Shown one piece after another: positions 11,819 to 19,678 of a stretch of 64,000 bases of DNA (positions are counted from its first letter, which is position 1; each line of letters starts with the position of its first letter). The notes under the pieces were generated by a model. The model saw only the letters and a list, made by a program, of their open reading frames with translations. It was not told where the DNA came from and searched no databases. A program made the translations under genes and the position numbers. The stretch is from Geopsychrobacter electrodiphilus DSM 16401 (GTDB lineage Bacteria > Desulfobacterota > Desulfuromonadia > Desulfuromonadales > Geopsychrobacteraceae): contig NZ_ARWE01000001.1 in assembly GCF_000384395.1 (NCBI RefSeq), positions 3,508,501-3,572,500 of the forward strand. Reading direction: 5' to 3'.

Positions 11819-12529
11819 CTAGAGCTCGAAGGTCTCCTTCAATGGCCTGACGTAGCGTCGGCTGACCGGCAGCTGGCGACCGGAGCGGGTCTGAATTTCG
11901 GCGAGCCCCCCTTCCAGAAAACGGATCTCGTCGATGAGCGCGGGGTTGATCAGATACTGCTTGTGACAAGGCACCAGGCTGGTGCGGGCGGCCAGGGTCT
12001 TGAGGGTCAGATCGGTAAAAAACTCCCCCTCAGCGGTCACCAGGTAAACCCCGCCGAAATCGGAGCGCACGTATTCTACGCTCTGCGGGTCGATCAACTT
12101 GACACGGTTGGCCAGGCAGCAGGGGATCCGTTTCAGCTCCGCCTGCGGATAAGAAACGGCGCGGCCGCCGGCATCCTCCTGCTTCAGCTTGTCGATGGTC
12201 TTGCGCAGGCGCTCGGGATCGACCGGTTTCAGCAGGTAGTCGAGGGCCTGCTCCTCGAAGGCTTTGACCGCGTACTGATCGTAAGCGGTGACAAACACGA
12301 CGCGCGGCAGATGCTTTTCATCCAGCATGCTGAGCAATTCAAAACCATTTAAGACCGGCATATCGACGTCCAGAAACAGCACCTGCGGTTTCTCCCGGTT
12401 GATCAGGCGCAAAGCTTCCATGACGTTGCTGCAGCTGCCGACAATTTCGAAGCTGGCGCTCGCTTCCAGCAGCCGCTGCAGCTCCTTGCGCGCATGGCTC
12501 TCATCATCCACGATCAGGGCACGCATCAT
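11819..12529 (-). CDS. btsR: LytTR-family response regulator, BtsR-like
   Basis: A 236-residue DNA-binding response regulator. The N-terminal receiver has LIVDDE and the phosphoacceptor in LFLDVDMP (D55); the C-terminal LytTR domain (about residues 135-236) contains VKLIDPQSVEYVRS and SRRYVRPLKE. It overlaps the kinase gene upstream by 4 bp, so they are co-translated. E. coli BtsR activates btsT in response to pyruvate; the neighbour cstA is the obvious target here. A paralogue is encoded at 54620-55330. The symbol is assigned by close resemblance, not by experiment. Confidence 0.9.
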   Translation of the reverse strand: MMRALIVDDESHARKELQRLLEASASFEIVGSCSNVMEALRLINREKPQVLFLDVDMPVLNGFELLSMLDEKHLPRVVFVTAYDQYAVKAFEEQALDYLLKPVDPERLRKTIDKLKQEDAGGRAVSYPQAELKRIPCCLANRVKLIDPQSVEYVRSDFGGVYLVTAEGEFFTDLTLKTLAARTSLVPCHKQYLINPALIDEIRFLEGGLAEIQTRSGRQLPVSRRYVRPLKETFEL

Positions 12530-14205
12530 AACTCTCCCCCTTCGGGCAACGGGATCCGCACCATGACCCGGGTGTACTGCTGCGGCACGCAGGAGACCTC
12601 GATGCCGCAGTCCGCCCCGAACAGGTTTTTGATCCGCTTATCGACAATATTCATCCCCAGCCCTTCGCCGCAGGGCTTGTCGCCGTAGGTGCCGGCATCA
12701 TCCTCGATCATGAGTTCAGCATGCCCGGCGACCCGCTGAACCGAGATTGTCACCTGGCCGCCTTCCAGCACCTGCGAGATCCCATGCTTGATCGCGTTTT
12801 CGATCAACGGCTGCAGGGTGAAGGTCGGGATCTGCAGCGTCCAGAGCGCGGGATCGATCCGGGTGATCACCTTGAGCCGCTCCTCGAAGCGCGCCTCTTC
12901 GATCATCAGGTAGGAGTGAACATGCTCCATCTCCTCCTTGAGACTGACCAGCTCGCCCGAACGCATCAGGTTTTTGCGGAAGAAGTTAGAGAGCTGCAGC
13001 TGCAGCTCGCAGGCGCGCTGTGCATCGCTGCGGGTGATGGATATGATGGTGTTCAAGGCATTGAACAGAAAATGCGGGTTGACCTGGGCCTGCACCAGCT
13101 TCAGTTCGGATTGGACGAGCAGATTCTTCTGCTCGGCGTAGCGCGCCCGCAACAGCTGATCCGAGAGCAGATTGGCCAGCCCCTCACCGAGGGAACGATT
13201 GAGGTTGAGAAACAGCTTGCTCTTCGGTTCAAACAGGATGATGGTGCCGATCACCTCCTGCTCGACGTGCAACGGCACCACCAGTTCGGAACCGAGGGGA
13301 CAACCGGCCAGACGGGTACAGCTGAAGGGGATGTTGAAACCATCGGCATAGCATACCTGATTGCTCTGGATCGCCCGCAGGGTATATTCCGAGACGAGCG
13401 CCAGTCCCGGCAGATGATGATCGGCCCCCAGACCTGAAAAAGCTAAAATCCGTTCGCGATCGGTGATGCAGACGGCCCCCACCTGGGTCTCCTGATGGAT
13501 AATCTGGACCAGTTGCCGGGCGCTCTCCGGGTTGAACCCGGAGCTCAGGATCTCCAAGGTGCGATCGGCGACCTTGAGCGCGCGGGCCGAGAAGTGAGCC
13601 CCAAAGCGATCATAGGCGTTGCGCTGATCGCGAATAATGCTGATGAACAGCGCGGCCCCGGCGGAATTGGCAAGCATCATCGGCAGAGCGATGGTCTTGA
13701 CCAGTCCCAGCGCCTGATCGAAGGGTTTGGCCAGCAGCAGAATAATCACCATCTGCATTGCTTCGGCGTAAAAGGTGGCACCCAGGGCGACTAAGGGGAG
13801 GTAGATCTGCTCCTGACGGCCGCGGCGCACCAGATAAAGATGCACCAGCCCGCCGATCAATCCTTCGACGGTTGTCGATATCCCGCAGGCCTCGGCAGTA
13901 AAACCGCCGAGCAGATAACGGTGCAGGCCTCCGGTCAGGCCGGTTGCAACTCCCAGTAGCGGGCCGCCAATCAGCCCCGCCAGCACCGGCCCGATGGCCC
14001 GCGTATTCGCGATGGCATCCTGGATCGGCAGACCGAAATAGGTCCCGAGAATCGAAAAGGAAGAAAAGATCAAGTAGAGCAAAAACTTATGCTTGAAGCG
14101 CAGATGCTCGCTGGTCAGCGGTCGAAAGGCCGGAGACTTGGTGAACAGGTAAGCGATAACCAGGAAGATAGACATCTGCTGGAGCAGATGAAAAATCAGG
14201 TTCAT
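12526..14205 (-). CDS. btsS: LytS-type sensor histidine kinase, BtsS-like pyruvate sensor
   Basis: A 559-residue membrane kinase (E. coli BtsS: 561). It has an N-terminal 5TM-LYT membrane domain (residues 1-190), a GAF-like segment (about 220-340: VGAVCITDRERILAFSGLGADHHLPG) and a HisKA-type HPHFLFNALNTI-like region (QVNPHFLFNALNTI) with a C-terminal ATPase (LQPLIENAIKHG, EGLGMNIVDKRIK). The membrane domain keeps R69, R96, C107 and S110, which align with a constant offset of 3 to Arg72, Arg99, Cys110 and Ser113 of E. coli BtsS, reported to be needed for pyruvate binding. Its stop overlaps the regulator start. A second copy lies at 52944-54623. Confidence 0.92.
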   Translation of the reverse strand: MNLIFHLLQQMSIFLVIAYLFTKSPAFRPLTSEHLRFKHKFLLYLIFSSFSILGTYFGLPIQDAIANTRAIGPVLAGLIGGPLLGVATGLTGGLHRYLLGGFTAEACGISTTVEGLIGGLVHLYLVRRGRQEQIYLPLVALGATFYAEAMQMVIILLLAKPFDQALGLVKTIALPMMLANSAGAALFISIIRDQRNAYDRFGAHFSARALKVADRTLEILSSGFNPESARQLVQIIHQETQVGAVCITDRERILAFSGLGADHHLPGLALVSEYTLRAIQSNQVCYADGFNIPFSCTRLAGCPLGSELVVPLHVEQEVIGTIILFEPKSKLFLNLNRSLGEGLANLLSDQLLRARYAEQKNLLVQSELKLVQAQVNPHFLFNALNTIISITRSDAQRACELQLQLSNFFRKNLMRSGELVSLKEEMEHVHSYLMIEEARFEERLKVITRIDPALWTLQIPTFTLQPLIENAIKHGISQVLEGGQVTISVQRVAGHAELMIEDDAGTYGDKPCGEGLGMNIVDKRIKNLFGADCGIEVSCVPQQYTRVMVRIPLPEGGEL

Positions 14206-14390
14206 CCGTTTGTGACCCTTCTTTTTGCTGGGGAGAATATCAGCGCACTATTGTAGCAGACTTAAATCTATTTCTGTGCCCTCTTGACGAAAGCACCAAT
14301 CCCACCCCTCACACATTCCCTTGTTAAAATTATCCCCGCCGTTAAACCGTCGCAATGGTATTATGCATGTTCACCTTGAGGATTTCGCAA

Positions 14391-15137
14391 ATGAAAGACC
14401 TTCTCCCGTTTGACATTGCACCCCAGCCTGACGAAATCACCTGCGGTCCGACCTGTCTGCAGGCCATCTATCAATATTATACGGACCCGATCGGGCTGAC
14501 CCAGACCATTGACGAAGTGCCGATGCTCGAAGGGGGCGGGACCCTGGCGGTGCTCCTCGCCTGTCACGCCCTGCAGCGCGGCTATCGTGCAACCATCTAC
14601 ACCTACAAATTGCAGATCTTCGATCCGACCTGGATCGATCTGCCCAGAGAGGTTCTGGTTGATAAGCTTCTCGCCCAGGCGGCCTTCAAAAACGATCCCA
14701 AAATCCAGGTGGCAACCGACGCCTATCTCAAATTTATCGCCCTCGGCGGGCAGCTGAAGGCACAGGACCTGAACGGTAGCCTGATCCGCGGCTTTCTGAA
14801 ACAGGGCACGCCGATCATCGCCGGGCTGTCGGCGACCTTCCTCTACCGCAGCGCTCGCGAATTCGGCCCCAATTGTGACTACGACGATGTGCGGGGAGAG
14901 CCATCCGGCCACTTTGTCGTGCTGCATGGCTATGATCGTGAAGCGCGAACCGTGCATGTCGCAGATCCGCTCCAGAGCAACCCCATGACCGGAACCCGCA
15001 AATACACCGCCAGCATCGACCGGGTGATCAATGCTATCCTGCTCGGAGTGCTGACCTACGATGCCAACCTGCTGATCATTCAGCCTGCCAAGGAGAAAAA
15101 ATCACATGCCCAGGCCCACCCTGATCGTCGTCGATGA
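14391..15137 (+). CDS. C39-like cysteine peptidase/transglutaminase-fold protein
   Basis: A 248-residue cytoplasmic protein resembling the peptidase C39-like family. Catalytic candidates are the Cys in EITCGPTCLQAI, the His in PSGHFVVLHGYD and the Asp in VADPLQSNP, the usual Cys-His-Asp order. The ATG at 14391 has GAGG 9 nt upstream and is preferred to upstream in-frame ATGs at 14355 and 14367. It overlaps the next gene by 32 bp and begins a four-gene operon with two amide-bond ligases and an amidohydrolase. It may process or transfer a peptide made by the ligases; there is no ABC transporter domain, unlike bacteriocin C39 peptidases. Confidence 0.8.
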   Translation: MKDLLPFDIAPQPDEITCGPTCLQAIYQYYTDPIGLTQTIDEVPMLEGGGTLAVLLACHALQRGYRATIYTYKLQIFDPTWIDLPREVLVDKLLAQAAFKNDPKIQVATDAYLKFIALGGQLKAQDLNGSLIRGFLKQGTPIIAGLSATFLYRSAREFGPNCDYDDVRGEPSGHFVVLHGYDREARTVHVADPLQSNPMTGTRKYTASIDRVINAILLGVLTYDANLLIIQPAKEKKSHAQAHPDRRR

Positions 15138-16590
15138 CCCAGCCCAGTGGCCCCTGGATATTCCCGGTGTCGAACGGGTGCCAGCCCGTTCCTACCTGAC
15201 CGATCCCCGCTATCTTGAATTGAAGGGCGCGGAAGTTTACAACCTCTGCCGTTCCTATCGTTACCAGAGTATCGGTTACTATGTTTCGCTTTTGGCAGCA
15301 GCCCGCGGCCACAAACCGAGCCCGAGCGTAACCGCCGTGCAGGACCTGAAATCCCAGACCATCATGCGCATCGCCTCGGATGACCTACAGGCGTTGATTC
15401 AGAAGAGCCTCGAGACGATCCAGTCTAAGGAGTTTGTGCTCAGCATCTACTTCGGACGCAACGTCGCCAAACGCCACGACCGGTTGGCCGCACAGCTCTT
15501 CACCCTGTTCCAGGCGCCGCTGTTGCGCGCCAATTTCGTAATCGGTGAGAAGAGCGGCAAATGGTCACTGTCCAACCTGAGAGCGATCAGCGCCAGCGAC
15601 ATCCCGCCCGAGCATCAGCCGTTTGTACTCGAAGTCGCACAGGAATACTTCTCCGGCAAGCGCCGCCGCATCGCCAAAAAAACCGGTAAGCGCTACGACC
15701 TGGCGATTCTGACGAATCCGGCTGACCCCGAACCGCCGTCTGATGAAAAGGCGCTGAAACGTTTCGTGCGCGCCGCTGAAACCGTCGGTTTCTCGACTGA
15801 ATTCATCACCCGCGACGATTTTGCCAAACTCGGTGAGTTCGACGCCCTGCTCATCCGCGAGACGACCAGCGTCAACCACCACACCTACCGCTTCGCGCGC
15901 AAGGCGGTAGCCGAAGGGCTGGTGGCGATTGATGATCCGGAGTCGATCCTCAAGTGCACCAACAAGGTTTTCTTGGCCGAGTTGATGGAGCACAACAATA
16001 TCCCGGCCCCCAAGACGCTCATCGTCCATCGTGACAACCGCGATCAGGTCGCCGAAAAACTCGGCCTGCCGGTAGTCTTGAAACAACCGGACAGCTCCTT
16101 TTCGCAGGGGGTGGTCAAGGTCAGCGCGCTGGCGGAGCTGAAACCGACGATCAACAAAATGCTCGAAAAATCCGATCTTATCATCGCCCAGGAATATCTG
16201 CCGACCGACTTCGACTGGCGGATCGGGGTCTTTGACCGGCAGCCGATCTACGCCTGCCGTTACTACATGGCCAAGGGACACTGGCAGATCCTTAAACGCG
16301 ACAACAACGGAGTCAAGAACGACGAGGGGCGCTACGACACGCTTCCGGTCGAGCATGTCCCAGGTGCGGTCATCAAGCTGGCGTTGAAAATCTGCAACCT
16401 GATCGGTGACGGCCTCTACGGGGTCGACCTGAAACAGTCGGGGAGCAAGGTCTACGTCATCGAGGTCAACGACAACCCGAACCTCGACGCCGGGGTCGAA
16501 GATCAGGTGCTCAAGGATGAACTCTACCTGCGGATCATGCGCGTCATGTTTCGGCGGGTAGAGAAACGCAAGGAAGGATTCACGGCATGA
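15106..16590 (+). CDS. RimK-like ATP-grasp ligase with N-terminal RLAN-type domain
   Basis: A 494-residue ATP-grasp amino-acid ligase. The first ~200 residues (VYNLCRSYRYQSIGYYVSLLAAARGH) match the N-terminal domain typical of RimK-like ligases in these clusters; the ATP-grasp domain follows (about 270-480), with LPVVLKQPDSSFSQGVVKV for ATP binding and GVDLKQSGSKVYVIEVNDNPNLD for Mg binding. RimK proteins add Glu to a carboxylate. Overlaps with both neighbours (32 bp and 4 bp) show one operon. The acceptor is unknown; the adjacent GCS2 ligase and amidohydrolase suggest a small peptide or modified amino acid rather than ribosomal protein S6. Confidence 0.9.
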   Translation: MPRPTLIVVDDPAQWPLDIPGVERVPARSYLTDPRYLELKGAEVYNLCRSYRYQSIGYYVSLLAAARGHKPSPSVTAVQDLKSQTIMRIASDDLQALIQKSLETIQSKEFVLSIYFGRNVAKRHDRLAAQLFTLFQAPLLRANFVIGEKSGKWSLSNLRAISASDIPPEHQPFVLEVAQEYFSGKRRRIAKKTGKRYDLAILTNPADPEPPSDEKALKRFVRAAETVGFSTEFITRDDFAKLGEFDALLIRETTSVNHHTYRFARKAVAEGLVAIDDPESILKCTNKVFLAELMEHNNIPAPKTLIVHRDNRDQVAEKLGLPVVLKQPDSSFSQGVVKVSALAELKPTINKMLEKSDLIIAQEYLPTDFDWRIGVFDRQPIYACRYYMAKGHWQILKRDNNGVKNDEGRYDTLPVEHVPGAVIKLALKICNLIGDGLYGVDLKQSGSKVYVIEVNDNPNLDAGVEDQVLKDELYLRIMRVMFRRVEKRKEGFTA

Positions 16591-17822
16591 GTGAACGGGC
16601 GCCGCTACACCTCTTCGAAGGCTACGGCATCGAGCTTGAGTACATGATCGTCGACCGCGATTCCCTGGCGGTCAAACCGGTCACCGACCGGGTGCTGCAG
16701 CAGGTTTCCGGGGAGATCGTCAACGAGATCGAGCGCGGTCCGCTGTGCTGGTCAAACGAACTGGTGCTGCATGTCATCGAGCTGAAGACCAACGGCCCGG
16801 CCCCTGGCCTCAAGGGCCTTGCCGCGCAGTTCCAGAGCGGGATCGCGCAGGTCAATGAACAGTTGGCAGGGCTTAACGCGCGTCTGCTCGGCACCGCGAT
16901 GCACCCCTGGATGGAGCCGCACCGCGAAACCGTCCTCTGGCCGCACGAGAACAGTCCGATCTATGACGCCTACAACCGGATCTTCGGCTGTCAGGGGCAC
17001 GGCTGGTCCAACCTGCAGAGCATGCACATCAACCTGCCCTTCTCAGGTGATGCCGAATTCGGGCGACTGCATGCCGCTATCCGCCTGGTCCTGCCGCTAT
17101 TGCCGGCGCTGGCCGCCAGTTCGCCGATCGTTTCAGGCGAGGCGACCGGCCTGCTCGACAACCGGCTGGAGTTCTATCGCAACAACCAGAAGATGATCCC
17201 CGAAATTGCCGGGCAGGTCATCCCCGAAGCGGTCTTCACCCGCGCGGACTATGAGGACCAGATTCTGGCGGCGACCTACCGCGCGATCGCCCCGCATGAT
17301 CCACAGAATGTGCTGCAGGAGGAATGGCTCAACTCAAGGGGCGCGATTGCTCGCTTCGAACGCAGCGCCATCGAGATTCGTCTCCTCGATATTCAGGAAT
17401 GCCCCATGGCCGATCTGGCGATTGCCGCTCTGACCATCGCTCTGATTCGGGCGCTGTGCAAGGAGTGCTGGATCGGGCTTCATCACCAGCAGGAGATCGC
17501 GGTCGCGCCGCTCGCCGAACTCTTTAAAAGAACCCTGCAGGGGGGTGGCGATGATCTGATCGACGTGCCGGACTATCTGTCCTGCTTCGGAGTCCTTGAA
17601 GAGCGGATCAGCGTCGCCGATCTCTGGCGGCGAATCTACGAACAGCTGGAAAGCGACATCCCCATGGAATACCGCGCAGCGCTGGAGGTGATTCTGCACA
17701 CTGGCCCGCTGGCCGGACGGATCCTGCAGGCGTTGCCGCAAGGGTTCAGCCAGGCGGAGCTTGCAGCTGTCTACCGCCAGCTGGCGGATTGTCTGCACCA
17801 GGGGGTAATGTTTCATGGCTGA
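16587..17822 (+). CDS. Glutamate-cysteine ligase family 2 (GCS2/YbdK-like) ligase
   Basis: A carboxylate-amine ligase of 411 residues. The start FEGYGIELEYMIVD has the Glu-rich metal/ATP motif of glutamine synthetase-fold GCS2 proteins; LELKTNGP-like VIELKTNGPAPG, MHINLPFSGDAEFGRLHAAIRLVLPLLPALAASSP and ARFERSAIEIRLLDIQECP follow in family order. It overlaps the ATP-grasp ligase by 4 bp and the amidohydrolase by 8 bp. Classical glutathione synthesis is unlikely because no dedicated glutathione synthetase is present; it more likely joins Glu or a related acid to an amine in a cassette-specific product. Confidence 0.88.
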   Translation: MSERAPLHLFEGYGIELEYMIVDRDSLAVKPVTDRVLQQVSGEIVNEIERGPLCWSNELVLHVIELKTNGPAPGLKGLAAQFQSGIAQVNEQLAGLNARLLGTAMHPWMEPHRETVLWPHENSPIYDAYNRIFGCQGHGWSNLQSMHINLPFSGDAEFGRLHAAIRLVLPLLPALAASSPIVSGEATGLLDNRLEFYRNNQKMIPEIAGQVIPEAVFTRADYEDQILAATYRAIAPHDPQNVLQEEWLNSRGAIARFERSAIEIRLLDIQECPMADLAIAALTIALIRALCKECWIGLHHQQEIAVAPLAELFKRTLQGGGDDLIDVPDYLSCFGVLEERISVADLWRRIYEQLESDIPMEYRAALEVILHTGPLAGRILQALPQGFSQAELAAVYRQLADCLHQGVMFHG

Positions 17823-18525
17823 ACCGCGCTGGAGGCTGCTGCTCAGCTGTGAACACGGCGGCAATCTGGTCCCGGAACCCTACCAGGGGTTGTTCGCCGG
17901 ACAGGAGGCGCTGCTGAAAACACACCGGGGTTACGACATCGGCATTGAACCTTTTGCCCGCCGACTGGCAGCCGAGCTTAAGGCCCCGCTCCAGCTGACG
18001 CTTGTCAGCCGCCTGCTGATCGAACTCAACCGCTCCCCCGGTCACCCGGCGCTCTTCTCCGAGTTCACTCGCAATCTCAACCCCGCTGAACGCGAGGCGC
18101 TGCTGAAACAGCACTACCGTCCTTATCGGGCTGCAATCATGCAGCAGATCGAGCAGCTGCTGGCCAGTCATTGCCGAGTCTGTCATGTCTCACTGCACAG
18201 CTTCACCCCGGAACTGCATGGTGAACTGCGCAATGCCGATATCGGCCTGCTTTACGACCCGCAACGACCGCTGGAGAAACAGTTCTGCCTGAACTGGCAG
18301 AAGCAGATTGAAAAGCACAAGGACAGCTGGCGGGTGCGGCGCAACTATCCCTACCGCGGCGCCGCCGACGGCCTGATCACCCAACTACGCCGCCGCTTCC
18401 CGGCGGAGAGCTACCTCGGCTTCGAATTGGAGTTGAACCAGTGCTGGCCACTACAGGGTGGAGAGCGCTGGGAAGCGTTGCAGGTCTTGATTGGTGAAAC
18501 CCTCCTCGCGGCCATCAAACAATAA
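17815..18525 (+). CDS. N-formylglutamate amidohydrolase-family protein
   Basis: A 236-residue putative metal-dependent amidohydrolase. Family hallmarks are LLLSCEHGGNLVP (Glu and His of the zinc site), HRGYDIG, SRLLIELNRSPGH and HVSLHSFTPEL. N-formylglutamate deformylation belongs to histidine degradation, but no hut gene is nearby; the operon position with two ligases and a cysteine peptidase suggests it hydrolyses an amide in the same product or recycles it. Last gene of the four-gene cassette. Confidence 0.88.
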   Translation: MAEPRWRLLLSCEHGGNLVPEPYQGLFAGQEALLKTHRGYDIGIEPFARRLAAELKAPLQLTLVSRLLIELNRSPGHPALFSEFTRNLNPAEREALLKQHYRPYRAAIMQQIEQLLASHCRVCHVSLHSFTPELHGELRNADIGLLYDPQRPLEKQFCLNWQKQIEKHKDSWRVRRNYPYRGAADGLITQLRRRFPAESYLGFELELNQCWPLQGGERWEALQVLIGETLLAAIKQ

Positions 18526-18570
18526 AATATCTATAAAACAGCGAGTTAGCTAAAAAAGTGCGGCATTCAT

Positions 18571-18616
18571 GATAAACTGTGACCAACAGGTAGCGACCGC
18601 CGCAGGCCTGAACCTG
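18571..18616 (+). promoter_or_regulatory. Conserved promoter-like box plus leader hairpin, copy A
   Basis: GATAAACTG (18571-18579, -10-like), seven variable bases, then a 30-nt block (18587-18616) that matches copy B at 28737-28766 in 23 of 30 positions. It can form a 5-bp stem CAGGT/GCCTG with an inner GCG/CGC stem; the stem bases are kept while the loop differs, and stem position 5 changes U-G to C-G. It lies 55 nt before the DUF1059 start codon. It could be an RNA leader element or a palindromic operator. Confidence 0.5.
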
Positions 18617-18671
18617 AGATGTTGAAAGTTGTTGGGTACAAAACAACAACGTCCGGGAAAGGAGAAATTTT

Positions 18672-18866
18672 ATGGGACGCAAATATGTCGATTGCCGAGA
18701 ACTTTCGGGTGACGCTCATTGTTCCACAACCATTGCTGCGGAAAATGATAAGGAACTGATGCAGGCCGCACTTAAACATGCCATCAATGTGCACGGATTG
18801 GCTAACACTGCCGAATTACGCAAGCAGATCAGCTCCCACTTCAAAGAAGGTAACCCGCCGCTGTGA
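18672..18866 (+). CDS. DUF1059 small protein (copy A)
   Basis: A 64-residue soluble protein of the DUF1059 family, function unknown. It begins GRKYVDCRELSGDAHCSTTI, with two Cys, followed by the family's central ALKHAINVHGLAN helix. AAAGGAGAAA provides the ribosome-binding site. A close paralogue (copy B, 28820-29014) keeps the same length, both Cys, the same hairpin in its leader and a near-identical terminator. The strong ribosome site and dedicated terminator point to a monocistronic, well-expressed gene. Confidence 0.88.
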   Translation: MGRKYVDCRELSGDAHCSTTIAAENDKELMQAALKHAINVHGLANTAELRKQISSHFKEGNPPL

Positions 18867-18888
18867 TGCCATCTGGCAGGCTGAGTTT

Positions 18889-18920
18889 AAGGGACACCCC
18901 TTGCGGAGTGTCCCTTTTTT
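18889..18920 (+). terminator. Rho-independent terminator of DUF1059 copy A
   Basis: AAGGGACAC (18889-18897) pairs with GTGTCCCTT (18908-18916), followed by a T-run to 18920. The stem is nearly the same as that after copy B at 29043. Confidence 0.88.
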
Positions 18921-18960
18921 GTATTCAGAAAAGATCAGCCGATGATCAGACCAACGCTCA

Positions 18961-19596
18961 CTAGGCCAGGTGTGCGTATTGCTGAAATTCAGTGTCGTAT
19001 CCTCTGGCAACGCTGACCAGTTGAGAGCGGTTGCTGACATTCATCCGCTTAAAAATTCTGCTGACATGCGCCTTAATGGTGTGCTCACTCAAGCAGAGTT
19101 TTTCTCCAATCTCACGATTTTTGTCGCCTAAGGTAATCAACTGAATAATTTTCTTGTCCTGCTCACTCAAACTTCTGACGCCGCCATTCTCAGTCATCGC
19201 GCCATTACGGCCCAGCAGTGATTTTAGATGTTTCTGATCGATCCAGATCTCACCTTCGTGAACGACCTTGAGTGCCTTATGAAACATTTCGATGCTGGCG
19301 TCTGGAGAGATAATCCCTTGAATTTTATGACAAACCAGCAGACAGGCAATCTCCTGGTCTTTCAATCCGGTATCCAGTAGAACCGTTTTGGCTTCCGGGT
19401 AGGAGAGCTGAAGGGCATGAAAATCCTGGTTGGCATCGAACAACAAAATATCCGGCGCCAGCGAAGAGTCCTTGCTGTGGAAATGAGAAAATGCCTTGTT
19501 CTGCGGATTTTCTGAAGTGATTTTATACAGACCCTCACCCAAAATATTATTGCTGACGGCGATCAAGACATTGATCTGTTCGTGGTCAGTCCTCAT
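18961..19596 (-). CDS. LuxR-family regulator with degenerate receiver
   Basis: A 211-residue transcription factor. The C-terminal LuxR HTH (about 140-200: LSEQDKKIIQLITLGDKNREIGEKLCLSEHTIKAHVSRIFKRMNV) is intact. The N-terminal part has a receiver-like fold with D54 (DILLFDAN), but the usual acidic pair after strand 1 is missing (VLIAVSNN), so phosphorylation is doubtful. It lies downstream of a large lipoprotein gene and on the same strand as a CsgD-like regulator (22524-23255), suggesting all three form one regulatory locus. There are 82 bp and a strong hairpin between it and the lipoprotein. Confidence 0.85.
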   Translation of the reverse strand: MRTDHEQINVLIAVSNNILGEGLYKITSENPQNKAFSHFHSKDSSLAPDILLFDANQDFHALQLSYPEAKTVLLDTGLKDQEIACLLVCHKIQGIISPDASIEMFHKALKVVHEGEIWIDQKHLKSLLGRNGAMTENGGVRSLSEQDKKIIQLITLGDKNREIGEKLCLSEHTIKAHVSRIFKRMNVSNRSQLVSVARGYDTEFQQYAHLA

Positions 19597-19643
19597 GACA
19601 GCTAGCCTCCTGATTTTAGCGGAGTTGGAAGAGCTCTAAAGCT

Positions 19644-19671
19644 GGTCGGGTGCGATACGTCGCACCCGACC
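19644..19671 (-). terminator. Strong hairpin after the lipoprotein gene
   Basis: GGTCGGGTGCGA (19644-19655) and TCGCACCCGACC (19660-19671) form a perfect 12-bp stem with a TACG tetraloop, 8 bp past the lipoprotein stop. There is no long U-run, so it may be a terminator or an mRNA-end protector. Confidence 0.65.
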
Positions 19672-19678
19672 ACAAAAT

